Positions 13,375 through 20,621 of a DNA stretch of 20,621 bases are shown here, piece after piece. This DNA comes from CAZFUY01 sp964522445 (lineage in GTDB: Bacteria; Pseudomonadota; Gammaproteobacteria; SZUA-229). The position numbers and the translations under genes were made by a program. The number at the start of each line of letters is the position of its first letter. The stretch's first letter is position 1. A model generated the notes under the pieces. It saw only the letters and a program-made list of their open reading frames with translations, did not search any database and was not told the DNA's origin. The DNA lies in assembly GCA_964522445.1 (NCBI GenBank), contig CAZFUY010000053.1, positions 1-20,621 on the forward strand. The letters run 5' to 3'.

Positions 13375-13400
13375 AATATTTAACTATTAAAAGCTGAGTT

Positions 13401-14129
13401 TTATTCCTGTGCTTTAAAAACTTGCCCTGTTTCATTATTGTCTTTACCCATCAAATATAAATAAGTACCCATAATCTCTTCAGGCAGTGTCATCTCATTT
13501 GGATCAGAGCCTGGAAATGCTTTCATGTGCATGGCTGTTTTTACTGAGCCTGGGTTAATGGCATTTACTTTTATTCGGGTGTCGCTGTCCATTTCATCGG
13601 CAAGTATCTTCATAAAACTAATAAGAGCTGCTTTTGAAATGCCATAAGCGCCCCAGTAAGCGGTTGATTTTTCATCGATAGTAAAAACAATAGATGCGTC
13701 TTCAGATTTGCTCATTAAAGGCAAAACAGCCTGGGTGAGTATAAAAGGGGCATTCAGATTTACCTGCATTACTTTGTACCAGAGTTCTGCGTCATATTGC
13801 TGCAGGGGCGTATTTGCACCAAGGAAGGCTGCATTGTGTAATAAGCCATGCAATGCGCCAAACTGCTCATCTAAAGTGTTCGCTAGATCATCATAATCTT
13901 TAGGTGTTGCACCTTCCAGATTCAAAGGGTATATCGCTGGTTCAGGTGAGCCAGCAGCGGTAATTTCATCATAGACCTGTTCCAGTTTATGAATTGTGCG
14001 ACCCAGTAAAATAACCGTTGCTCCATGGGCTGCACAGGCTTTTGCGGCAGCCTTGCCAATACCATCACCTGCGCCGGTAATAAGAATAATTTTATCTTTA
14101 AGTAAATCTGCTGGAGCATGGTATTGCAT
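13401..14129 (-). CDS. YciK-like short-chain dehydrogenase/reductase
   Basis: A 242-residue NAD(P)-dependent SDR. TGAGDGIG (18-25) binds the dinucleotide, LLGR follows the second strand, HNAAFLG is the NNAG-type motif, and Tyr162-Gly-Ile-Ser-Lys166 is the YxxxK pair. It resembles E. coli YciK throughout (MQYHAPADLLKDKIILITG against MHYQPKQDLLNDRIILVTG). The region before the catalytic Tyr reads VFTIDEKSTAYWGAY, about three residues shorter than YciK and without the serine at the normal catalytic spacing, so activity may differ. The start at 14129 has AAGGA seven bases upstream and matches YciK. A longer reading to 14171 would run into hpnE. It ends the hpnC-D-E operon, 14 bases after hpnE. 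The substrate is unknown. Confidence 0.88.
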   Translation of the reverse strand: MQYHAPADLLKDKIILITGAGDGIGKAAAKACAAHGATVILLGRTIHKLEQVYDEITAAGSPEPAIYPLNLEGATPKDYDDLANTLDEQFGALHGLLHNAAFLGANTPLQQYDAELWYKVMQVNLNAPFILTQAVLPLMSKSEDASIVFTIDEKSTAYWGAYGISKAALISFMKILADEMDSDTRIKVNAINPGSVKTAMHMKAFPGSDPNEMTLPEEIMGTYLYLMGKDNNETGQVFKAQE

Positions 14130-14136
14130 TAAGTAA

Positions 14137-14141
14137 TCCTT
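14137..14141 (-). promoter_or_regulatory. Ribosome binding site setting the YciK-like start
   Basis: On the minus strand AAGGA stands seven bases before the ATG at 14129 and lies between that start and the hpnE stop. No comparable site precedes the alternative ATG at 14171. Confidence 0.65.
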
Positions 14142-14143
14142 AA

Positions 14144-15469
14144 TTAATTCTGAATAGTTAACTGAGCACATTTTACACCAGATTGTAGTGTACCTTCGAG
14201 TGTTGATGGTAATCCAGGCCGGTTTTTTTCTTCAATATAAACATAATCGCCACAGAGCTTTAGGTTCTTTATGGGAGTATTGATTGCAGGGCGTATTGAA
14301 TCAATATCCGGTAAACAGCGGAAGCTTGCTCTTTTCTCACAAATAACGGCAGATGATTTAGCTTCTGGCCAATGGGGAAACAGCTGTTTTAATTCTATTT
14401 CAATTTTTTGTGCAAGTATTTTATTCTCCATCTCCAGGTGAGAGCGGGTTGCGCTGATTACACAGGCTATGAGTCCGGGTTGTTTGCAATATTGGCGATC
14501 AAAAATCCATTCGCCTGTGGAATTGACCATACCCATCATTGGAACAGGCAGACTAATGTTTTCAGGATACTGTAAATAAACTGTTGTTACAGATTCATAA
14601 TTTATTTTATTTAATTTATTACAAACAGGTTCACAGACTTTTATTGATGATAATAGTTTTGATGTGGCATAGGCCGGTGTTGCAAGTATTAACTGGTCTA
14701 TATCGATAGTCTTTTCATTAATAATAACAGAAACAGCCTGATGGTTATTCAAATTAATCTGGTTTGCTCGGTGCTTAAGATGTACTTTTCCACCCCTGGA
14801 CTCAATATAGTTTTTAGCGGCTTCTGGAAAGATATTGCTCAGGTTTTTTTTAGCTATTAATAAATCAGTATTACTTGATGGACCATTAAATGTTTGCTGC
14901 AATACAGCCTGAAATATTCTAGCAGATGCCTCATGTGTATGGGTGGTTAGTGCAGCCAGACATAAAGGTTTTAAAAGATATTTAATATAGTTATCAGGCA
15001 GTCTGGAGTTGTTTAACCATTGATCAACGCTTATATCCTGATTAATGTTTTTTTTGAGCAGATTGTTAAAGTGATATAAAGTCTGAAACTTTTCAGTAAA
15101 AGAAAGGGAAGGGCATTGTAATGTACCAAAAAGTAGATTTAATGGTGCAGGAAGTTTTGGCAGTTTTAAATCAAAAGCTGTTTCATTAGTTTTTAAATTT
15201 ATAATTTTTATTTGTTGAGGTGCTCTATAAAAAACATCTTTTTCTATTACATTAATCGTTTTAAGAAGATCTAACATTTGCTGATAAGCGCCAATCATCA
15301 GGTGTTGGCCGTTATCAACGGCAAGATGGTTTATTTTAACACTGCGTGCTCGACCACCTAACTGTTTTGCAGATTCATAAACTGTGACAGGGATGTTTTT
15401 TTTACTCAGTTCAACAGCGGCAGCAAGACCTGCCCAGCCGCCGCCAATAATGGTTACATGTTTTGTCAT
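14144..15469 (-). CDS. hpnE: Hydroxysqualene dehydroxylase HpnE
   Basis: A 441-residue FAD-dependent amine-oxidase-type protein. The N-terminal dinucleotide site IIGGGWAGLAAAVELSKKN (7-25), with ESAKQLGGRARS following, is that of the squalene-associated desaturase group. The C-terminal FAD segment reads LKLCGDYVYIEEKNRPGLPSTLEGTLQSG (about 405-433). In the HpnCDE pathway it reduces hydroxysqualene to squalene, the last step. It overlaps hpnD by four bases (ATGA), so translation is coupled. The assignment rests on family pattern and on the adjacent hpnD and hpnC. Confidence 0.93.
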   Translation of the reverse strand: MTKHVTIIGGGWAGLAAAVELSKKNIPVTVYESAKQLGGRARSVKINHLAVDNGQHLMIGAYQQMLDLLKTINVIEKDVFYRAPQQIKIINLKTNETAFDLKLPKLPAPLNLLFGTLQCPSLSFTEKFQTLYHFNNLLKKNINQDISVDQWLNNSRLPDNYIKYLLKPLCLAALTTHTHEASARIFQAVLQQTFNGPSSNTDLLIAKKNLSNIFPEAAKNYIESRGGKVHLKHRANQINLNNHQAVSVIINEKTIDIDQLILATPAYATSKLLSSIKVCEPVCNKLNKINYESVTTVYLQYPENISLPVPMMGMVNSTGEWIFDRQYCKQPGLIACVISATRSHLEMENKILAQKIEIELKQLFPHWPEAKSSAVICEKRASFRCLPDIDSIRPAINTPIKNLKLCGDYVYIEEKNRPGLPSTLEGTLQSGVKCAQLTIQN

Positions 15470-16338
15470 GCGGTCTGTTGACGTAGATATTGTTTATATA
15501 TTTTCTTTTCGCGGTATGAAGTTCGCCATGCCAGCCATAATTTACGCAGAGGTGTAAGTTTTATTTTATGTTCAAGTACTTTAAATCCATCAATTTCAAT
15601 TTCATCCAGTATTGAACTGTAAATCTCTGCCATTATTAAGCCGGTACGTTGATTAAAGCGATCTTCTTCCGGTAAGTTGTTATAAGCTTTCTGATAAAAC
15701 TCTCTGGCACGGTCAGCCTGGTGTTTGAACAATGCTTTTACTGCATCAGATGTTACGGGTTGGTGTAAATCCTGAATGCTGACACCAAATTTTATAAGCT
15801 CATCTTCAGGAATATATAGCCTGCCTCGTTGAGCATCTTCTCGTACGTCGCGTAAAATATTAGTGAGCTGAAAAGCCATGCCCAGGTCATGGGCATACTT
15901 TAGTGTTAATCGGTTGTTGTAGCCAAAAATTTCGGCAGACAATAACCCAACAACACTGGCAACGCGGTAACAATAGAGTGATAAATCTTTAAAACTGGCA
16001 TAGGTGGAATAATTTAAGTCCATTTCCATGCCATCAATAATTTCTAGAAAATATTCTTCAGCAAGATCAAAATGTTTTAATAATGGTTGTAAAGCCTGAG
16101 TAACAGGATGCTGTGGTTTATCGGCATAAAGGTTGGCTATTTCCTGTCGCCACCAGATAAGCTTTGAGCGAGCAATATTTTCATCTTTGCAGTCATCAAC
16201 AATATCATCGACTTCACGGCAAAAAGCGTAAAGTGCAGTGATGGCTCGTTGTTTGAGTTCAGGAAGAAACTTGAAGCTGTAGTAAAAGCTGGAATGACTT
16301 TTAGCTGTTTTTTCCTGGCAATATTCATCGGGTGTCAT
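15466..16338 (-). CDS. hpnD: Presqualene diphosphate synthase HpnD
   Basis: A 290-residue member of the trans-isoprenyl head-to-head synthase family. The first Asp-rich motif is DDIVDD (44-49) after FCREV. The second is Asp164xxxAsp168 in NILRDVREDAQRGRLYIP. Both bind the diphosphate through magnesium. RGRLYIPEDE and the MTPDEYCQEKTAKSHSSFYYSFKFLP start are typical for HpnD rather than HpnC. It condenses two farnesyl diphosphates to presqualene diphosphate. It is second of three in the operon, 60 bases after hpnC, with a four-base overlap onto hpnE. The Shine-Dalgarno is poor. Confidence 0.94.
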   Translation of the reverse strand: MTPDEYCQEKTAKSHSSFYYSFKFLPELKQRAITALYAFCREVDDIVDDCKDENIARSKLIWWRQEIANLYADKPQHPVTQALQPLLKHFDLAEEYFLEIIDGMEMDLNYSTYASFKDLSLYCYRVASVVGLLSAEIFGYNNRLTLKYAHDLGMAFQLTNILRDVREDAQRGRLYIPEDELIKFGVSIQDLHQPVTSDAVKALFKHQADRAREFYQKAYNNLPEEDRFNQRTGLIMAEIYSSILDEIEIDGFKVLEHKIKLTPLRKLWLAWRTSYREKKIYKQYLRQQTA

Positions 16339-16364
16339 AGGGTAAGTATCCGGGAACAGATTGA

Positions 16365-16392
16365 AAGTCGCAAGTTATAAGTCGTAAGTCAA
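16365..16392. repeat. Two imperfect 14-base direct repeats between hpnC and hpnD
   Basis: AAGTCGCAAGTTAT (16365-16378) is followed at once by AAGTCGTAAGTCAA (16379-16392). It lies in the short gap just downstream of the hpnD start. No function can be assigned. Confidence 0.35.
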
Positions 16393-16398
16393 AGGCAG

Positions 16399-17262
16399 TT
16401 ATTTAGCTCTTATTGCTTTCCATATTACCCAAACCCAGTCAGCAAAGCCAAGCCGGGGGCGGCTGAACATATCATCATCCTGTTGATCCAGTTTTTGCAA
16501 AATTCTTGAACCACCCGCTGTAATAAGGCGAATTTCTAAACCAAAAGCGCCTTTGAGTTTTTTGCCTAGTGGTGCGCCTGCATTTAGCAATTTATTGGCA
16601 CGTTGAAATTGTTTGCGCATCATTAAAATCATAGGACCATCAGTAATACGGTTTTTAAAATAGGTTTCATTTACAAAGGCGGCTCTTATTTCATCCTGTG
16701 GAATGTAAATACGATCATTTTCATCATAATCCTGAGCCATATCCTGATAAAAATTAATTAGCTGCAAAGCGCTGCATAAAGCGTCTGAATGCCCCAGACT
16801 TTGCCTGTCTGTTTGCCCGTAAATATGCAGCATTAAGCGGCCAACAGGGTTTGCTGAGCGGCGACAATAATCCATAAGCTCACCAAAATCAGCATAGCGC
16901 TTTTGTGTTACATCCTGTTTAAATGCGGATAATAAATCATGAAATAGTTCAGCAGGTAAATTAAAACGTTTAATCGTGTCGGATAATGCGATGTACATGG
17001 GCAAGTCAGGTGGATTACCTGCATAACAGTTATCAATATTCTGTGCCATTTTATCCAGTGATTTTATACGGCTATTATCATCCGCATTGCCTTCGTCAGC
17101 ATAGTCATCTGCTTTGCGTGCAAAAGCATAAATAGCCGCAATGGGTAATCTCATGCGCCTGGGTAGAAACCATGATGCTACTGGGAAATTCTCATAATGA
17201 TTATGTGCGATTTTCAGGCAATGTTTATAAGCGGCTTTAGTCGAAATATTATTCATTTTCAT
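16399..17262 (-). CDS. hpnC: Squalene synthase HpnC (hydroxysqualene synthase)
   Basis: A 287-residue isoprenyl synthase homologous to HpnD. HYENFPVASWFLPRRMRLPIAAIYAFAR at about 22-49 is the standard HpnC opening. The Asp motifs are DDYAD (52-56) and Asp174xxxAsp178 in INFYQDMAQDYDENDRIYIP. In the three-enzyme route it turns presqualene diphosphate into hydroxysqualene, which HpnE reduces. It is first gene of the operon and diverges from mnmC. Two ATGs six bases apart could serve as start; the outer one is used here. No squalene-hopene cyclase is in the window, so the end product (hopanoids or something else) is not shown. Confidence 0.94.
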   Translation of the reverse strand: MKMNNISTKAAYKHCLKIAHNHYENFPVASWFLPRRMRLPIAAIYAFARKADDYADEGNADDNSRIKSLDKMAQNIDNCYAGNPPDLPMYIALSDTIKRFNLPAELFHDLLSAFKQDVTQKRYADFGELMDYCRRSANPVGRLMLHIYGQTDRQSLGHSDALCSALQLINFYQDMAQDYDENDRIYIPQDEIRAAFVNETYFKNRITDGPMILMMRKQFQRANKLLNAGAPLGKKLKGAFGLEIRLITAGGSRILQKLDQQDDDMFSRPRLGFADWVWVIWKAIRAK

Positions 17263-17296
17263 TAGTCTTTTAATTTTCTGATGGTGCTATGAATAG

Positions 17297-17304
17297 ATTA
17301 TAAT
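17297..17304. promoter_or_regulatory. Palindromic -10 shared by hpnC and mnmC
   Basis: ATTATAAT is its own reverse complement and gives a perfect TATAAT on each strand, at 17299-17304 for mnmC and 17297-17302 for hpnC. The -35 regions are weak (TTCTGA at 17276-17281 on plus, TTCGCT at 17320-17325 on minus). Predicted starts are near 17311 (plus) and 17290 (minus). Confidence 0.5.
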
Positions 17305-17311
17305 GCTAAAT

Positions 17312-19300
17312 ATGAAACAAGCGAATATAGAATGGAAACAGGGGCAACCTTTTAGTACTGAATTTGATGATGTCTATTTTTCTAAACATGGAGGTATTGG
17401 TGAAACGGAATATGTTTTTTTACAACATAATGGCCTGCCTGATTTATGGAAGAAGAAACAGTCGTTTGTTATTGCTGAAACGGGGTTTGGTACGGGGTTA
17501 AATTTTTTAACCACAGTTAAGCACTGGTTGGCAACGACGGATGATGAGTGCAGATTGCATTATCTATCAATAGAAAAATTTCCTTTATCTAAAAATGATT
17601 TAAAACAGGCTTTATCTGTCTGGCCTGAATTTTCTGAGTTATTAGAAGAATTTGTTGAAGCATATCCACCTGCTGTCTCTGGTTTCCACCAGCTTAACTT
17701 ATTTAATAATCGTGTGTCATTAATGCTTATGTTTGGTGATGTAGAAGATATGTTAGGTCAGTTAAATGCAAAAGTTGATGCATGGTTTTTAGATGGTTTT
17801 GCACCAGATAAAAATCCACAAATGTGGACGGATTTTGTATTTCAACAAATTACTCGTTTGAGTTATAAGGACACTACTTTTAGTACCTATACGGTGGCTG
17901 GATTTGTGCGCCGAGGTTTGCATAAAGCAGGTTTTAATGTTGAAAAAGTAAAAGGCTTTGGCTCAAAGCGTGAAATGTTAGTGGGGCAGATGTCTAAACC
18001 AACGGATAAAAAAAGCACATATCCCTGGTTTAAAATTCCTGAATCTAATAATGATAAAAAACATGCGGTAATTATTGGCGCAGGTATTGCCGGTATTACT
18101 ACAGCATGGGCTTTAATTAATAGAGGCTGGCAGGTTGAATTAATCGAAAAACATAATGAAATTGCTAAAGAAGCATCAGGTAATCCTGTTGGTGTTTTAT
18201 TGCCACGAATTGATCTTGATGATTCTGCTGAAGGTGAATTTTATGCCGCTGCTTATTTTAAAGCACTGAGAGAAATTAAAAAAATCACACAGTTAGATAA
18301 TGATTTTGACTGGAATCAGAGCGGTGTTATACAACTGTCTTCAAGTTATCGTATAAAAAAACAGATTGATAATTTGGACTGTGCTCAGGAACTGGCGCAA
18401 ATTGTTAATGCTAAAAAAGCCAGTGATTTGTGTGGTATAAAAATTAAAGAGGCAGCATTGTTTTATCCGCAGGCGGCCTGGATGTCGCCTGTAAAACTAT
18501 GTAAAAAGTTAATTGATCTGGCGGGTGATAAAATAAAACTGCATTTAAACGCAGAAGTCAAAAAAGTAGTAAGAGAGAATAATCAGTGGCAATTATATAA
18601 TAAAGAAGATCAGCTAATAACAAAAACAAAAGCGCTGGTGTTTGCCAATGCAATAGCAGCAAAGGAAACTCAGCAGACATCATGGCTTTCTTTACAATAT
18701 GTTCGTGGTCAGATTAGCTATTTACCTGTTAATAAAAAAAGTAAAAATATACGTATGCCAATTTGTCACGATGGCTATGTTATTCCTCAATATAATGGAC
18801 AACATATTATTGGTGCGACATTTAAGCCTGCAAATAAATCAACCGTAATAGATGTTACTGAGCATAAAGAAAATATGGCATCACTTAATCAATGGCTACC
18901 TGATGTTTTTGATATTGATGAAAATAAAATTGAAGGGCGAGCTGCTTTAAGAGCTGTAACACCTGACCGTATGCCATTAGTAGGGCCTGTGGCCAGTCTG
19001 AAACAGTTAAATAATGAATATGCAGATTTACAGAAAGGTAAACCTGCGGCTAAATACTCTAATGCTGAATATCTGCCAGGCCTGTATATTAATGTGGGGC
19101 ATGGTGCCCGAGGATTAACATCCTGTTTTTTATCGGCAGAATTGATAGCGGCTCAATTGAATAACGAGGCTTTGCCTGTTTCTGACCGAGTGCAGAATGC
19201 TCTGCACCCATCTCGATTTATTATTCGCGCATTAAAAAAAGGAAAATTATTCAGCCAGGAAATAAGCCTGCCCTGTGATAAATGTACTGGATGTATGTAG
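17312..19300 (+). CDS. mnmC: Bifunctional tRNA wobble-uridine enzyme MnmC
   Basis: Finishes the mnm5s2U modification of the wobble base in tRNAs for Lys, Glu, Gln and others. The 662-residue product has two domains. The N-terminal SAM methyltransferase (about 1-235) has FDDVYFS, AETGFGTGLNFLT and WFLDGFAPDKNPQMW, and methylates nm5s2U. The C-terminal FAD oxidoreductase begins near 250 with HAVIIGAGIAGITTAWALINRG and ends with GHGARGLTSCFLSAELIAAQL, and turns cmnm5s2U into nm5s2U. Length and order match E. coli MnmC. The last nine residues, PCDKCTGCM, carry an unusual CxxCxxC. I prefer the ATG at 17312: the upstream ATG at 17303 lies inside the -10 box, and the 17312 start matches the family. 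There is no Shine-Dalgarno, so the message may be nearly leaderless. Confidence 0.95.
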   Translation: MKQANIEWKQGQPFSTEFDDVYFSKHGGIGETEYVFLQHNGLPDLWKKKQSFVIAETGFGTGLNFLTTVKHWLATTDDECRLHYLSIEKFPLSKNDLKQALSVWPEFSELLEEFVEAYPPAVSGFHQLNLFNNRVSLMLMFGDVEDMLGQLNAKVDAWFLDGFAPDKNPQMWTDFVFQQITRLSYKDTTFSTYTVAGFVRRGLHKAGFNVEKVKGFGSKREMLVGQMSKPTDKKSTYPWFKIPESNNDKKHAVIIGAGIAGITTAWALINRGWQVELIEKHNEIAKEASGNPVGVLLPRIDLDDSAEGEFYAAAYFKALREIKKITQLDNDFDWNQSGVIQLSSSYRIKKQIDNLDCAQELAQIVNAKKASDLCGIKIKEAALFYPQAAWMSPVKLCKKLIDLAGDKIKLHLNAEVKKVVRENNQWQLYNKEDQLITKTKALVFANAIAAKETQQTSWLSLQYVRGQISYLPVNKKSKNIRMPICHDGYVIPQYNGQHIIGATFKPANKSTVIDVTEHKENMASLNQWLPDVFDIDENKIEGRAALRAVTPDRMPLVGPVASLKQLNNEYADLQKGKPAAKYSNAEYLPGLYINVGHGARGLTSCFLSAELIAAQLNNEALPVSDRVQNALHPSRFIIRALKKGKLFSQEISLPCDKCTGCM

Positions 19301-19336
19301 GGCTATAGAAAAATTAAGTAAGTTAGTGGCTATTAG

Positions 19337-19675
19337 TTACAGAGCATCTCGAATTTTATCTTCATCAAAACCATGAATAATCTCTTTATTTACAATAATT
19401 AAAGGCGTGCCCTGGCCGCCCATAAGATAGAACATTTGTCTGTTTTTCTCTGATTCATCAATGTCGCGTTCTTCATACGCCAGTTTGTGATGCTCAAAAA
19501 ATGAACGAGCTATGCTGCAATAATGGCAGTTTCTACTGCCAAACATAAGAATCTGGGGTGGTTCTGCTTTGCTTAGGGTGATGGGATCTGTGGAATATTG
19601 TTGTTTTTCAAACTGACTGATAAGGATATAGGCAGAAATGAATAGCAGAGAAATAATAAATAATAAGTTCTTCAC
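19337..19675 (-). CDS. Membrane-anchored glutaredoxin-like protein
   Basis: A 112-residue protein with one N-terminal hydrophobic segment (about 3-20), a membrane anchor or uncleaved signal, so the rest probably faces the periplasm. A glutaredoxin domain follows (about 40-112): ILMFGSRNCHYCSIAR with Cys50-His-Tyr-Cys53, the ERDIDESEKNRQMFYLMGGQGTPLIIV segment with cis-Pro91, and IHGFDEDKIRDAL. The domain resembles glutaredoxin/NrdH-like reductants with a CPYC-to-CHYC change. The start is GTG with AGGAAC about eight bases upstream. It converges with mnmC and diverges from the Dnr-type regulator. The thiol partner is unknown. Confidence 0.85.
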   Translation of the reverse strand: MKNLLFIISLLFISAYILISQFEKQQYSTDPITLSKAEPPQILMFGSRNCHYCSIARSFFEHHKLAYEERDIDESEKNRQMFYLMGGQGTPLIIVNKEIIHGFDEDKIRDAL

Positions 19676-19702
19676 AAGCAGTGTTCCTGAAATTTTAATA
19701 AT

Positions 19703-19722
19703 ATCCTGTATTAATCCAGGAT
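19703..19722. promoter_or_regulatory. Inverted repeat upstream of the glutaredoxin-like gene
   Basis: ATCCTG and CAGGAT are 6-bp perfect arms around eight bases, 28 bases upstream of the GTG start at 19675. Position and symmetry suit an operator; no regulator is identified. Confidence 0.3.
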
Positions 19723-19750
19723 TATGACTGGTGAAAAAAACACTAAGTTC

Positions 19751-19793
19751 AGCCTGCTAGTCCGAATCTTTCACACATTTTCGGGCTAGGGCT
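19751..19793. repeat. Long inverted repeat in the grx/dnr divergent gap
   Basis: CTAGTCCGAA (19757-19766) pairs with TTCGGGCTAG (19780-19789), with a single G-T pair, and is extended by AGCC (19751-19754) with GGCT (19790-19793) across a two-base bulge. The right arm abuts and overlaps the -35 zone of the regulator's promoter. It could be a regulator-binding site or a transcription terminator reading toward TTTT on the plus strand. Confidence 0.45.
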
Positions 19794-19812
19794 TTTAATC
19801 CACTAGAAATAC

Positions 19813-19818
19813 TATAAT
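19813..19818 (+). promoter_or_regulatory. Probable -10 of the Dnr-type regulator gene
   Basis: A perfect TATAAT stands 44 bases before the ATG at 19863. The -35 zone (about 19790-19796) is a poor match and lies over the right arm of the inverted repeat, which fits activator control or autoregulation. Confidence 0.5.
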
Positions 19819-19862
19819 ATCCACATATTCTAAAAAACACAGCTTTGTCGATAAAAAATACT

Positions 19863-20552
19863 ATGCCTACACAAGAAATAAGCCATGACGATTTAAGAAA
19901 ACACCCCTTATTGGCTGAGCTTGATGAGGCTATGTTAGATCAGGTAAAGAAGACACTTAGAGTGCTTGATCTGGAAACAGGTGAGCATTTATTTGAACAG
20001 GGTCAGCATGCAGATCGTTTTTATCAGGTGCTTGAAGGGCAAATTAAGCTCTACCGGGTGTCAATGGAAGGCAGCGAACGTGTAATTGAAGTGATATTAC
20101 CAGGGCAGACATTTGCCGAAGCGGTGCTGTTTATGGAAAAACGTGATTATCCATTAAATGCAGAAGCCCTATCAAGAACGCGGTTACTGGCATTTGATTC
20201 AAATACATTTCTTAAACTGCTCGAAAGCTCCCAGCAAACCTGCTTTCGCCTGTTAGCAGATATGAGCAGACGTTTGCATCAGCGTTTAAATGAAATTGAT
20301 TATTTAACACTACAGAATGCAACTTTTCGTTTGATTCATTATTTACTACAACAAGTAGAAGAAGACTGTGCTGGAAATTGCACTGATATTAAATTAGCAA
20401 CATCAAAAAGTATTATTGCTTCACGGTTATCAATTCAGCCAGAGACCTTTTCGCGTATTCTTAAAAATCTGGGTAAACGAGAATTAATCAGTGTTAAGGG
20501 CAAAGTGATTACTTTGTTAGATATTGAATCATTACGGAAGTATGAAGCTTAG
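19863..20552 (+). CDS. Crp/Fnr family transcriptional regulator, Dnr-like
   Basis: The product has 229 residues from the ATG. A cNMP-type sensor domain (about 15-125) has GEHLFEQGQHADRFYQVLEGQIKLYR and PGQTFAEAVLFMEKRDYP. A long dimer helix (LLADMSRRLHQRLNEIDYLTLQNATFRLIHYLL) follows. The C-terminal winged helix has LSIQPETFSRILKNLG as recognition helix; the E-SR pattern is that of Fnr/Dnr proteins that read TTGAT-N4-ATCAA. The N-terminus lacks the cysteine cluster of Fnr, so it does not hold that iron-sulfur centre. TFAEA-FM and the whole C-terminal half closely follow Pseudomonas Dnr, a heme-dependent nitric oxide sensor. Signal and targets here are inference. A TTG six codons upstream is an alternative start; neither has a clear Shine-Dalgarno. 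After the stop, 20553-20621 shows nothing identifiable. Confidence 0.9.
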   Translation: MPTQEISHDDLRKHPLLAELDEAMLDQVKKTLRVLDLETGEHLFEQGQHADRFYQVLEGQIKLYRVSMEGSERVIEVILPGQTFAEAVLFMEKRDYPLNAEALSRTRLLAFDSNTFLKLLESSQQTCFRLLADMSRRLHQRLNEIDYLTLQNATFRLIHYLLQQVEEDCAGNCTDIKLATSKSIIASRLSIQPETFSRILKNLGKRELISVKGKVITLLDIESLRKYEA

Positions 20553-20621
20553 GTTTTGTCTCAAGTTAGTCAAAAGCGGAACTTTAGATTTTTCTAATTT
20601 AAGATTAAAAGCAAAAGAAAA

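Noticed and set aside
14130..14171. 14-residue extension of the YciK-like protein
   Set aside because: It overlaps hpnE, lacks a Shine-Dalgarno and is absent from E. coli YciK, whereas the ATG at 14129 has AAGGA upstream.
1..20621. CRISPR array, prophage, transposase or toxin-antitoxin pair
   Set aside because: No regularly spaced repeats, and no integrase, transposase or toxin-like small gene pair could be recognised on either strand.

Overview
The window reads as a chromosome segment of a fairly A+T-rich gammaproteobacterium. The evidence is a yciI/yciB/yciO block very close to the Escherichia coli proteins, the trpS-scpA-scpB-rluB neighbourhood typical of Gammaproteobacteria, a bifunctional MnmC, a Dnr-type Crp/Fnr regulator and an hpnC-hpnD-hpnE squalene cluster. 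The last is common in hopanoid-making environmental proteobacteria and absent from enterics. Species or genus cannot be fixed from the sequence alone.

Left edge (1-1120): a small BRCT-domain gene on the minus strand is followed at once by what looks like the first half of an integron attC site, cut by the window start. It is preceded by a TTAGGC hexamer of the kind that opens a gene cassette. Between it and the next gene lies tRNA-Leu(CAA) with encoded CCA, its own promoter and 3' hairpins.

1122-3391 (minus): a methyl-accepting chemotaxis protein with almost no periplasmic domain, then yciI and yciB. A 325-base gap holding a complex inverted repeat separates these from the plus-strand housekeeping run.

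3717-7835 (plus): yciO, an M50 site-2 protease, trpS, scpA and scpB, tightly packed and probably one operon. scpB carries an exact nine-copy hexanucleotide repeat coding for (Glu-Thr)9. scpB and rluB are often close neighbours, but here 7.9-11.4 kb intervenes. It holds a flagellar rod/hook C-terminus-like mini-protein, a SprA-like putative metalloprotease, an inverted REP-like pair in a convergent gap, a PilZ protein, a two-cNMP-domain plus rhodanese protein and an exported protein of unknown function. rluB then overlaps an exported protein with two thioredoxin domains.

13401-17262 (minus): hpnC, hpnD, hpnE and a YciK-like short-chain dehydrogenase form one operon that makes squalene from farnesyl diphosphate. 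No squalene-hopene cyclase is in the window. The operon diverges from mnmC across a 49-base gap with a palindromic -10 element that could serve both directions. At the right end a membrane-anchored glutaredoxin-like gene diverges from a Dnr/Crp-type regulator across a gap with two inverted repeats.

No CRISPR array, rRNA, transposase, integrase or phage gene was seen. No complete undescribed system can be demonstrated. The most interesting leads are the putative integron cassette, the FlgE-tail/SprA pair, the cNMP-cNMP-rhodanese fusion and the symmetric hpnC/mnmC promoter.
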